Assembly: GCA_021819635.1 (NCBI GenBank)
Contig: JAKAQQ010000069.1
Coordinates: forward strand, 1-5,668
Direction: 5' to 3'
Source: Pseudomonadota bacterium
GTDB taxonomy: Bacteria > Pseudomonadota > Gammaproteobacteria > JAKAQQ01
Length of the DNA stretch: 5,668 nucleotides
The notes below the pieces were generated by a model. The model worked only from the letters and a program-made list of their open reading frames with translations, did no database searches and was not told the DNA's origin. Of the stretch, positions 1-5,668 are shown piece by piece. Both the position numbers and the translations under genes were made by a program. Each line of letters opens with the position of its first letter. Positions within the stretch are counted from its first letter, which is position 1.

Positions 1-1036
1 CGTAGGCGAGGCGCACACGGTACCGCCCGTCCGTGCCCGGGGGGACGCGAAGCACGGCCTCGTAGTGGGGGTCGCCCTGGCCCAGGATCGCGAGGTTGAG
101 CCCGAGCGCCTCGAGTTCGGGAAGGAGCGCGATCAGGAGATCGATCCCCTTGTCATGGACGAGGCGCCCGATGAAGACGGCGAGGGGATCGTCGGGGGCT
201 GAAAACCCCCAACGTTCGGCGAGGGCGCGGCGCAGTTCCCGCTTGCGGTGAACATCACGGAGGCCGTAGCCCCGGGTGAGGGCGGGATCGCGGCGGGGGT
301 TCCAGCGCCGTGTGTCGAGGCCGTTCGTGATGCCCGCAAGCCCCTCCGGCCGACGGCGGAGGCACGCGGCCAAGGGATCGCGCGCGGCGAGGACTTCCGC
401 GGCGTAGCCGGCGCTGACCGTCTGGACGACGTCGGCCGCGACCGCCCCCGTCCCGAGGAACGTCGGAGGGGATTCGCCCTCGATCCGGGGCAGGCGCCAG
501 GGCGAGAACAGGGCCGCGAGCTCCCCGGGGCTTGTCTCGCCCCGGTAACGGAAGTTGTGGACCGTGAGGACCGTCCGCGGCCGGCGGCTCTCGCCGGCGA
601 GAAGGGCGGCGGCCGGGGCCGTATGCCAGTCGTTGAGATGCAGGATGTCGGCGGCCTCGTCCCGGCCGCGCTCCGCGCACGCCCGGGCGAAAAGGGCGAA
701 GCGGCGGTGGAGATCCGGCCAGACGCGCCCCGATGCGTCCGCGTACGGACCCCCGTCCCGGTCGTCGAACCCGGGGCCGCTCAGGAAGAGGTGCCTCAAC
801 CCGTCCGCGGTGCCTTCGCGCCACGAGCACCCGCCGAGGGCGGGGTCCCGCAGCGCCGGCCCGGGCCCGAGGTTCGCAACGGAGGCGAGGTTCCCGTAGC
901 CGGGGAGAAGGACCGTGACGCGGTGCCCGCGGCGCGCGAGCGCGAGGGGAAAGGCGTAAGCCACCTCGCCGAGTCCGCCGGTCGTCGCGAAGGGCCAGCG
1001 TTCGGCGCTGGCGTAGAAGATCGTGAGAGGTCTCAT
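1..1036 (-). CDS. glgA: Glycogen synthase GlgA (ADP-glucose type, GT5), N-terminal 345 residues; 3' end off the window
   Basis: Cytoplasmic enzyme that moves glucose from ADP-glucose to the non-reducing end of an alpha-1,4-glucan. The frame is open from ATG at 1036 to the left edge, giving 345 residues of an expected total near 480-500. Visible GT5 landmarks are GGLGEV (20-25), HLNDWH (133-138), VHN (159-161), ITNGLD (236-241) with WNP (245-247), GRLVHDKG (290-297) and GQGDP (319-323). H160, R291 and K296 line up with E. coli H161, R300 and K305. The C-terminal nucleotide-sugar lobe, including the E377 equivalent, lies outside. An oddity is Thr18 where the family motif K-x-G-G-L has lysine (E. 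coli K15). The start overlaps the glgB stop by four bases and has no Shine-Dalgarno sequence, which points to translational coupling. The family call is secure; activity cannot be judged without the missing half. Confidence 0.95.
   Translation of the reverse strand, partial: MRPLTIFYASAERWPFATTGGLGEVAYAFPLALARRGHRVTVLLPGYGNLASVANLGPGPALRDPALGGCSWREGTADGLRHLFLSGPGFDDRDGGPYADASGRVWPDLHRRFALFARACAERGRDEAADILHLNDWHTAPAAALLAGESRRPRTVLTVHNFRYRGETSPGELAALFSPWRLPRIEGESPPTFLGTGAVAADVVQTVSAGYAAEVLAARDPLAACLRRRPEGLAGITNGLDTRRWNPRRDPALTRGYGLRDVHRKRELRRALAERWGFSAPDDPLAVFIGRLVHDKGIDLLIALLPELEALGLNLAILGQGDPHYEAVLRVPPGTDGRYRVRLAY
1033..1036 (-). other. ATGA stop/start overlap coupling glgB to glgA
   Basis: The glgB stop TGA (1035-1033) and the glgA start ATG (1036-1034) share two bases. 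The 20 or so bases before the glgA ATG on the minus strand are pyrimidine-rich and have no Shine-Dalgarno sequence. GlgA translation therefore most likely depends on ribosomes finishing glgB and restarting. This ties the two enzyme levels together and confirms one transcript. Confidence 0.85.
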
Positions 1037-2910
1037 GGACGTTGCCCAAAGAGGAGGGAAGAAAGCGGCGGGAGGTCGACGCGGAGCGTGTCCTCCGGCC
1101 GCCGGCCTTCGCCGGCCGCGGCCCGGGCGCGTCCGCGTCCGCCGACGGCGGGGCTGTCTGTGGAAAGAAGGAGATGCCAGTTCCCGGGCGGTGCCTCCAC
1201 GACGAGGTCGCGGATCATGCGGATGCTCCCGTTGTGAAGGACGAGGAGGCGTCCGCGGCGGACCGGACGCACGAAGGCCAGGACGAGGGGATCGTGAGGG
1301 CGCTGGTTGATCCACGACGCCGCCGCGCCCGCCTCCCCCCCGTCCAGCCAACCCTTCCGGCGCAAACGCCCGAGCCGCTCGAGCAGTCGGACAAAACCGG
1401 CGCGTGGCCCCTCGTCGGGAGGCGGGGGGAGGGGGACGCGGTGATTCCACTCGTCCCGAGGAGCGTCCTCCTGCCCCATGAACACGAGGGGGCAGCCGGG
1501 GTGGGTCAGGAGATCGGTGAAGAACAGGCGCAGGTTGGCCCAGCGCCGCTCGCCGTCTCCGGGCATGAACGAGAGCGCGGTTTTCTTGCCGTGCACGACC
1601 TCATCGTGCGAGAGCGGAAGCACGGTCCGCTCGGCCCTCTCGCGCACGATCCGGTCGGCCCACGCCCCGGCGTTTCGGCGGCGCCCGGCCTCCCGGGATC
1701 CGAAAAAGTGACGCGCGGCGTGCGTCCAGCCGCAATCCCAGCACATGTGGAAGCCCAGGCCGCCGCGCTCGACGGGCTCGGTCACGCCCGGCCAGTTGCT
1801 CGATTCCTCGGCGACGAGGACGGCTCCGGGACGCTCGAGCGCGATGCTGCCTGTCAGGCGGCGCAGGAAACCGAGCCCTTCGATCGACTCCCGCCCGCCC
1901 CACGCGTTCGCCCGCCACGTGCCCTCGGGACGCGAATAATCGCGGTAGAGAATGGACGAGACGGCGTCGACCCGGAGCCCGTCGAAACCGTAACGCTCCA
2001 GCCAGAAGAGGGCGCTCGAGAGAAGAAAACTCTTCACCGCCCCCGCGCCGAGCTCGAACTCAAGCGTGCCCCAGTCCGGATGGTGGCGGCTCGCGGGGTC
2101 GCGGGCCTCGTAAAGCGGTGTGCCGTCGAAGGCGGAAAGAGCAAAACCGTCGACGGCAAAGTGCCCGCCGACCCAGTCGAGGAGGACACCGAAACCGGCC
2201 TCGTGGATCCGGTCGACGAGCTCCTCGAGGACCCGCGGTCCGCCGATCCGTGCCGTCGGCGCGAAGTAATGGGTCACCTGGTACCCCCAGGAGTCCGGGT
2301 GAGGGTATTCCGTCAGGGGGAGAAACTCGATGTGCGAGGCGCCGATTCGTCGGGCCCGGGCCAGAAGTGTCGAGGCCAGCGACGCGGCCGTGGGCACGGG
2401 ATCGGGCGTCGCCCAGGAGGGCAGGTGGACCTCGTAGACGAGCCGGGGCTGCGGACGGGCGGCCTCCGGGCGGCGTGCCGGCAAGGGCGCCAAGACCGCC
2501 CAGGGGGAGGCTGGGGCGGCGGTCGCAAGAGCGAAGGGATCGGCCTTGACGCGCTCCGTACCCCCCGCATCTTCGAGGAGGTAAGTGTAGCGGTCGCCGG
2601 TTTGGGCGCCCGGAACGACGCCCCGCCAGAGGCCGGAGGGACCGGGGTGAAGATCGTAGAGAAGTCGGGGCGCGCGGCCGGTCGTCTCGAGAAGGAGTCC
2701 CACGCGACGGGCGTGCGGGGCGTAGAGACGGAAGACGTATCCCCCCTCCGGGCGGGCGTGGGGGGCAAGGAAGTCCTCCGCCCGAAGATGTTCTCCGGCG
2801 ATGAAAAGACGCATGTCGTCCAGGGGATCGAAAGGATCCGCCTCGGCCTCCGTGCGGTTCCGGGGTCGGGAAAGCAGAGGACTCTCGGGCGGGGGGGCGG
2901 GGTTCGTCAC
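1033..2910 (-). CDS. glgB: 1,4-alpha-glucan branching enzyme GlgB (GH13)
   Basis: Cuts an alpha-1,4-glucan and re-attaches the piece by an alpha-1,6 link, making glycogen branches. From GTG at 2910 it has 625 residues: a Pro/Glu-rich lead (1-32), a CBM48-type domain (about 45-130), the GH13 barrel (about 155-500) and a C-terminal beta domain (about 540-625). The catalytic triad is intact: D315 in LRVDAVSS, E368 in VAEESSNW and D436 in LPLSHDEVVHGK. The D315-E368 spacing of 53 equals E. coli D405-E458. It lacks the extra N-terminal domain of the longer E. coli type. The start is uncertain. ATG at 2814 would give 593 residues but cuts into a stretch (around DDMRLFIAGEH) that aligns with other GlgBs, so the upstream GTG is preferred. 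Neither start has a good Shine-Dalgarno sequence. Segments around CWDCGWTHAARHFF (390-403) and QEDAPRDEWNH (480-490) depart from the usual sequence. It is the upstream partner of glgA. Confidence 0.95.
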   Translation of the reverse strand: MTNPAPPPESPLLSRPRNRTEAEADPFDPLDDMRLFIAGEHLRAEDFLAPHARPEGGYVFRLYAPHARRVGLLLETTGRAPRLLYDLHPGPSGLWRGVVPGAQTGDRYTYLLEDAGGTERVKADPFALATAAPASPWAVLAPLPARRPEAARPQPRLVYEVHLPSWATPDPVPTAASLASTLLARARRIGASHIEFLPLTEYPHPDSWGYQVTHYFAPTARIGGPRVLEELVDRIHEAGFGVLLDWVGGHFAVDGFALSAFDGTPLYEARDPASRHHPDWGTLEFELGAGAVKSFLLSSALFWLERYGFDGLRVDAVSSILYRDYSRPEGTWRANAWGGRESIEGLGFLRRLTGSIALERPGAVLVAEESSNWPGVTEPVERGGLGFHMCWDCGWTHAARHFFGSREAGRRRNAGAWADRIVRERAERTVLPLSHDEVVHGKKTALSFMPGDGERRWANLRLFFTDLLTHPGCPLVFMGQEDAPRDEWNHRVPLPPPPDEGPRAGFVRLLERLGRLRRKGWLDGGEAGAAASWINQRPHDPLVLAFVRPVRRGRLLVLHNGSIRMIRDLVVEAPPGNWHLLLSTDSPAVGGRGRARAAAGEGRRPEDTLRVDLPPLSSLLFGQRP

Positions 2911-2927
2911 ACTTCGATCTCGGTCAT
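2907..2927 (-). promoter_or_regulatory. Possible six-codon leader ORF (MTEIEV) overlapping the glgB start
   Basis: On the minus strand an ATG (2927-2925) opens six codons ending in TGA (2909-2907). That TGA overlaps the putative glgB GTG (2910-2908) as GTGA. The mini-ORF has a better ribosome site than glgB itself: GAGG about 7 bases before its ATG, running into a G8 tract. This would fit stop-restart coupling from a leader peptide into glgB. It is inference only: an ORF this short can arise by chance, and it fails if glgB starts at 2814. Confidence 0.25.
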
Positions 2928-2928
2928 G

Positions 2929-2959
2929 CCCCCCCCTCGCCGCGCCGCCGGGGGGGGGG
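2929..2959. repeat. C8/G10 inverted repeat in the glgB leader
   Basis: Eight C (2929-2936) and ten G (2950-2959) on the plus strand are separated by 13 bases of C/G-rich sequence. In the glgB transcript this reads C10, then a 13-base loop, then G8, allowing an 8-bp all-GC stem that ends one base before the leader ATG at 2927. The stem would cover the G-rich stretch that otherwise resembles a ribosome site. Homopolymer tracts this long are also prone to length change and to sequencing error. Confidence 0.5.
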
Positions 2960-3128
2960 CGTTTCGGGGAGGCGGGCCCACGGGCGGAACACCGGGGGAA
3001 CGGGACCCCCCGTGTTGTTGGGGCGGCGATCCGGCGTCCCCGCGGTCTCCCGCGCTCCTCGTCGTGAACGGTGACCCTGAGAGGACTGAGGGGGAAGCAT
3101 CGCGTCCGTGGCGTCGTGTCGGTGGCCC

Positions 3129-3141
3129 GCCTATCATAGGC
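3129..3141. promoter_or_regulatory. 13-bp palindrome giving back-to-back -10 elements for glgC and glgBA
   Basis: GCCTATCATAGGC is a perfect odd palindrome centred on 3135. The plus strand reads TATCAT (3132-3137) and the minus strand reads TATGAT (3138-3133), each 5 of 6 to TATAAT. It is the only clearly AT-rich hexamer in the 258-bp divergent gap. The implied plus-strand start of transcription lies about 25 bases before the glgC GTG; the minus-strand leader would be about 215 bases. No convincing -35 or TGn extension is visible on either side, so an operator or chance is possible. Confidence 0.45.
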
Positions 3142-3168
3142 TCGGACTCTTTGCCGTTGGACGACGCC

Positions 3169-4422
3169 GTGCCGCTCAAGCGTTTTGTCAGCCGCGTCAC
3201 CCGCGACACGCTCGCCCTGGTTCTGGCGGGCGGGCGTGGGGAACGGCTCGGAGGACTGACCGCGCACCGGGCCAAGCCGGCCGTCCCGTTCGCCGGCAAG
3301 TACCGGCTCATCGACTTCACACTCTCGAACTGCGTCAACTCCGGCGTCCGCCGGATTGGCGTGCTCACCCAATACAAGGCCCAGTCCCTTCTCGAGCATC
3401 TCACGCACGGCTGGGGATTCCTGCGCGGGGAACTGGGCGAGTTTCTGCACGTCATGCCGGCGCAGCAGCGACTCGACGCATCGTGGTACCGGGGCACGGC
3501 CGATGCGGTGTTCCAGAACCTTGAGGCCGTGGCGTCCCAGAAACCCCGCTACGTCCTTGTTCTCGGCGGCGACCACGTCTACAAGATGGACTACGGCGAG
3601 CTCATTGCGGCCCACGTCGAGGCCGGGGCGCGCGCCACGGTCATGGTCACACCCGTCCCGCGCGAACGGGCCTGCGATTTTGGCATTGTGTGCACCGACG
3701 GAAAGGACTTTGTGACGCGTTTTCTCGAGAAACCGGATCCCGCGACCCTGGAGAGCGTCGCCGGATGCGCCGCCCCCACGGCGTCGATGGGGGTGTACCT
3801 CTTTGACCTTGAGACACTCATCGAGATCCTGAAGGCCGACCACGACGATCCGGAATCGGAGCACGATTTCGGCCACAACATCCTTCCACGCCTGGTCCGT
3901 GCCGGCGTTCTCTACGCCTATCCGTACGTCGACGAGAGCGGGCGCGGCCGCTACTGGCGGGACATCGGCAATCTCGACGCGTACTGGTCCGCCAACATGG
4001 AAATGATCCGCGTCGTCCCCGAGCTCAACCTCTACGACGAGGACTGGCCGATCTGGACGCGGGCCGAGCAGGGCCCCCCGCCGAAGTTCGTCTTTGACGA
4101 GCCGACCCGCAGGGTCTCGGTCGTCAACTCGATGGTGACCACGGGGAGCATCCTCTCGGGCGCCACGGTTCGCGACACCATCGTCTTCCGGAGGGTGTTC
4201 GTCGACGAATACAGCGTGCTGGAGGAATGCCTGGTCCTGCCCCAAGCCCGGATTGGACCCCACGTGCACCTTCGGCGCTGCATCGTCGAGTCGGGCACCG
4301 AGGTGCCCGCCCACACCCGCGTGACGCCGGAGTTTGCCCTCGCGCACAGCGAACGCACGCCCCGCGGCGTCACGTTTCTCACGCCTTCGACCTTCGGGCA
4401 GAAAAACAGCGTCCTGCTCTGA
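3169..4422 (+). CDS. glgC: Glucose-1-phosphate adenylyltransferase (ADP-glucose pyrophosphorylase) GlgC
   Basis: Makes ADP-glucose and pyrophosphate from ATP and glucose-1-phosphate, the committed and usually allosterically controlled step of bacterial glycogen synthesis. From GTG at 3169 it has 417 residues, close to the family norm of 420-430. It shows the nucleotide-binding LALVLAGGRGERL (15-27), KPAVPFAGKYRLIDF (36-50), WYRGTADAV (106-114), GGDHVYKMDY (133-142) with D135 matching catalytic E. coli D142, FLEKP (185-189) with K188 matching glucose-1-phosphate-binding K195, and YWRDIGNLDAYW (262-273). A left-handed beta-helix follows (about 315-400). His33 replaces the E. coli activator-site Lys39. 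The C-terminal tail does not resemble that of E. coli. No ATG lies near the start. TTG at 3151 or 3157 would add 6 or 4 residues; GTG is preferred for codon and spacing (GGA 7 bases upstream). It is transcribed divergently from glgBA. Confidence 0.96.
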   Translation: MPLKRFVSRVTRDTLALVLAGGRGERLGGLTAHRAKPAVPFAGKYRLIDFTLSNCVNSGVRRIGVLTQYKAQSLLEHLTHGWGFLRGELGEFLHVMPAQQRLDASWYRGTADAVFQNLEAVASQKPRYVLVLGGDHVYKMDYGELIAAHVEAGARATVMVTPVPRERACDFGIVCTDGKDFVTRFLEKPDPATLESVAGCAAPTASMGVYLFDLETLIEILKADHDDPESEHDFGHNILPRLVRAGVLYAYPYVDESGRGRYWRDIGNLDAYWSANMEMIRVVPELNLYDEDWPIWTRAEQGPPPKFVFDEPTRRVSVVNSMVTTGSILSGATVRDTIVFRRVFVDEYSVLEECLVLPQARIGPHVHLRRCIVESGTEVPAHTRVTPEFALAHSERTPRGVTFLTPSTFGQKNSVLL

Positions 4423-4531
4423 GCGGAAGGGACACCGTCGGCGGGGGCGAACGGAGGAAGGGGAGACGGACCGAGGCCCCCCGTCGTGCCTCGAAATCCG
4501 CCCGAACCTTGAGCCCGGGGGGGGGCGACAA

Positions 4532-4575
4532 GGAGCGCCGGGCCCCAGCGGCAAGGGGCGGCGGAACGGCGCTCC
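4532..4575. repeat. GC-rich inverted repeat with nested stem, possible glgC terminator or operator
   Basis: GGAGCGCCG (4532-4540) is perfectly complementary to CGGCGCTCC (4567-4575). Inside the loop GCCCC (4542-4546) pairs with GGGGC (4555-4559). No T run follows, so an ordinary intrinsic terminator is doubtful. The structure ends 16 bases before the -10 of the next gene, over the place of a -35 element, so it could equally be a regulator site or chance in GC-rich DNA. Confidence 0.35.
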
Positions 4576-4591
4576 CGGCGCCCCCCCCGCT

Positions 4592-4600
4592 TGCTATACT
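4592..4600 (+). promoter_or_regulatory. Extended -10 promoter of the barrel protein gene
   Basis: TGCTATACT fits the extended -10 pattern TGn-TATAAT, with 5 of 6 in the hexamer (4595-4600). It stands out in a GC-rich gap. No -35 match is seen 16-18 bases upstream, as is usual for extended -10 promoters. Transcription would start near 4607, leaving a leader of about 60 bases. Confidence 0.55.
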
Positions 4601-4654
4601 CCAATCCAAGCGGCAACGCAATCACGCGGCCGGCCGAACGACGCAATCGATCTT

Positions 4655-4661
4655 GGGGAGG
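4655..4661 (+). promoter_or_regulatory. Strong ribosome binding site fixing the barrel protein start
   Basis: GGGGAGG lies 8 bases before ATG at 4670. It is the best Shine-Dalgarno match in the window and selects this ATG, which is followed at once by a signal peptide, over any upstream in-frame codon. Confidence 0.8.
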
Positions 4662-4669
4662 CTTCGCTC

Positions 4670-5347
4670 ATGTTCAAACGTTCCTGTCGCTGGTGGGGAT
4701 CTTCCGTCCTGACGGGCATCCTTCTTCTGGCCGCCGCCCCGGGTGCACGGGCCTCCATCCTTGGGGTTTCGGCGCAGGTCGGCACGCCCGGCGTTGGCGG
4801 CACGGTCTGGTTCCCCGTTGCGGGCTCTTTCGCCGACGTCCGTCTCGGGTTCAACACCTTCACGCTGAATCACACCATCAACAGCGGCGGCAATGCCTAC
4901 GCCCTCCACGCCGTTCTCCGCAACGCCCCACTCCTCGTGGATTGGTACCCCTTCGGCTTCGGGTTCCATCTCACCGGGGGGGTCGTCTACAACGGCAACC
5001 ACGTCGATTACGCGGCTGAACCCCAGAACGGCATGTACGTGATCAACGGCACCCCGTACCCCGCGAGCACGGTGGGGACCCTGAGCGGAACGGTCACTTA
5101 TCCCCACATCTCCCCTTACCTTGGAGTGGGTTTCGGCGATCCGTTTTCCGGGGTCCTCCCCGTATTCTTCACCGCAGATTTTGGGGCGTTTTACCAGAGA
5201 ACTCCAAGTGTTACACTTGTTTCCTCGAACGGAGGTAACCCCGCACTCAACTCCCAGCTCGCGGCGGAAGCCGGGAGGATCCGGTCCGACATGGGGAGAT
5301 ACCGCTGGTATCCGGTCATCAGCTTCGGAATCGGGATCGGCTTCTGA
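4670..5347 (+). CDS. Outer-membrane beta-barrel protein of unknown function
   Basis: A 225-residue exported protein. The signal peptide has a basic N-region (KR, R7), a hydrophobic core (SVLTGILLLAAAP, 12-24) and an Ala-Arg-Ala cleavage site (26-28), leaving a mature chain of about 197 residues. The rest alternates short amphipathic strands with Gly/Asn-rich turns, for example VRLGFNTFTLNH (57-68), LLVDWYPFGFGFHLTGGVVYNG (88-109), YLGVGFG (150-156) and FFTADFGAFY (166-175). A short polar stretch with alpha-helical character (194-209) precedes the last strand YPVISFGIGIGF (214-225), which ends in the C-terminal Phe typical of barrel-assembly (BAM) substrates. From memory, the pattern DW-PFG, YNGN, V-GTLSG-V, YLG-G-G, and Y-YPVIS at the end matches a widespread uncharacterised proteobacterial family, probably an eight-stranded barrel. 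The gene has its own promoter and ribosome site and is convergent with eno. Codons near 5160-5230 are AT-richer than the rest. Substrate or role cannot be told. Confidence 0.88.
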   Translation: MFKRSCRWWGSSVLTGILLLAAAPGARASILGVSAQVGTPGVGGTVWFPVAGSFADVRLGFNTFTLNHTINSGGNAYALHAVLRNAPLLVDWYPFGFGFHLTGGVVYNGNHVDYAAEPQNGMYVINGTPYPASTVGTLSGTVTYPHISPYLGVGFGDPFSGVLPVFFTADFGAFYQRTPSVTLVSSNGGNPALNSQLAAEAGRIRSDMGRYRWYPVISFGIGIGF

Positions 5348-5458
5348 CGGAGAGGGGGGCAGGAACAAGCGTTCGTCCCCGTCCCCAAAGCGTAAGACAC
5401 CCGCGTCGCCCTGCCCCGGCTCCCCCGGCGGGCGTCGGTTTCTTCCGGCTTCCTCCCC
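5348..5458. other. Convergent gap between the barrel protein gene and eno
   Basis: 111 bp without a gene. It holds an imperfect hairpin right after the barrel protein stop (5356-5380: GGGG/CCCC outer stem, GAAC/GTTC inner stem) and a second GC-rich one at 5407-5434. Both transcripts must end in or near here. Confidence 0.6.
5407..5434 (+). terminator. Weak candidate terminator after the barrel protein gene
   Basis: CGCCC (5407-5411) pairs with GGGCG (5430-5434), and GCC/GGC (5413-5415 with 5427-5429) continues the stem past one bulged T. A modest T-rich stretch (GGTTTCTT, 5437-5444) follows on the plus strand. The T tract is broken, so this is a weak intrinsic terminator at best. Termination could also depend on Rho. 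Confidence 0.35.

Positions 5459-5668
<210 letters not shown>

Larger units (their letters stand above)
2911..3168. other. Divergent intergenic control region between glgBA and glgC
   Basis: No gene is supported in this 258-bp stretch. Frames stay open only because stop codons are rare in GC-rich DNA, and the translations are low-complexity Arg/Pro/Gly. It holds the C8/G10 repeat, a G-tract cluster at 2950-2984, a small CCCC/GGGG hairpin (3008-3011 with 3020-3023), and the 13-bp palindrome close to glgC. Both glycogen transcription units must start here or beyond, so it is the natural place for shared control. Confidence 0.7.
4423..4669. other. Intergenic region between glgC and the barrel protein gene
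   Basis: This 247-bp stretch holds no gene I can support. It contains a nine-G run (4517-4525), a GC-rich inverted repeat (4532-4575), an extended -10 promoter (4592-4600) and a strong ribosome site (4655-4661). No classic U-tract terminator for glgC is visible. Confidence 0.7.

Noticed and set aside
248..1237. A 329-codon plus-strand ORF opposite glgA.
   Set aside because: It is the complement of clear GlgA coding sequence, and its translation is Arg/Gly/Ala/Pro-rich with no fold or ribosome site.
1042..4422. A plus-strand frame open for 1126 codons, antisense to glgB and in frame with glgC, suggesting a giant fusion protein.
   Set aside because: Only the part from about 3169 matches a family (GlgC). 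The upstream part is low-complexity Arg/Gly/Pro antisense of glgB; stop codons are rare in such GC-rich DNA.
2911..4554. A minus-strand extension of the glgB frame across the whole of glgC (total 1173 codons).
   Set aside because: It is the antisense shadow of glgC. It has no recognisable domain beyond GlgB, and the divergent promoter region lies within it.
4334..4669. Upstream in-frame extension of the barrel protein, overlapping the glgC end.
   Set aside because: The strong ribosome site and the signal peptide place the start at 4670; the extension is basic low-complexity sequence.

Overview
The window is very GC-rich, with frequent long G or C runs. It carries a compact glycogen-synthesis locus flanked by an outer-membrane protein gene and the end of an enolase gene. 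The outer-membrane protein has a signal peptide and a C-terminal aromatic beta-barrel ending, so the host is a two-membraned (Gram-negative) bacterium. From memory this barrel family is common in Proteobacteria, so a high-GC proteobacterium is the best guess. The sequence alone does not fix the genus.

Layout, left to right. (1) 1-1036, minus strand: glgA, glycogen synthase, with its C-terminal half beyond the left edge. (2) 1033-2910, minus: glgB, glycogen branching enzyme. Its stop codon overlaps the glgA start by four bases (ATGA), so glgBA is one transcript with coupled translation. (3) 2911-3168: divergent control region holding a 13-bp palindrome that offers a -10-like hexamer on each strand, a C8/G10 inverted repeat and a possible six-codon leader ORF. 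(4) 3169-4422, plus: glgC, ADP-glucose pyrophosphorylase. (5) 4423-4669: non-coding, with a GC-rich hairpin, an extended -10 promoter and a strong ribosome binding site. (6) 4670-5347, plus: a small outer-membrane beta-barrel of unknown function. (7) 5348-5458: convergent non-coding gap with weak hairpins. (8) 5459-5668, minus: the last 69 residues of enolase.

GlgC makes ADP-glucose from ATP and glucose-1-phosphate. GlgA adds that glucose to a growing alpha-1,4 chain, and GlgB cuts and re-attaches pieces through alpha-1,6 links. The core bacterial glycogen pathway is therefore present, split into two divergent transcription units that may share one control region. The barrel protein and enolase are neighbours with no evident functional link.

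I see no new multi-gene system, mobile element, CRISPR array or RNA gene. The points worth a second look are the symmetric divergent promoter, the structured glgB leader, substitutions at known functional positions in GlgA and GlgC, and a 24-bp perfect palindrome inside eno.
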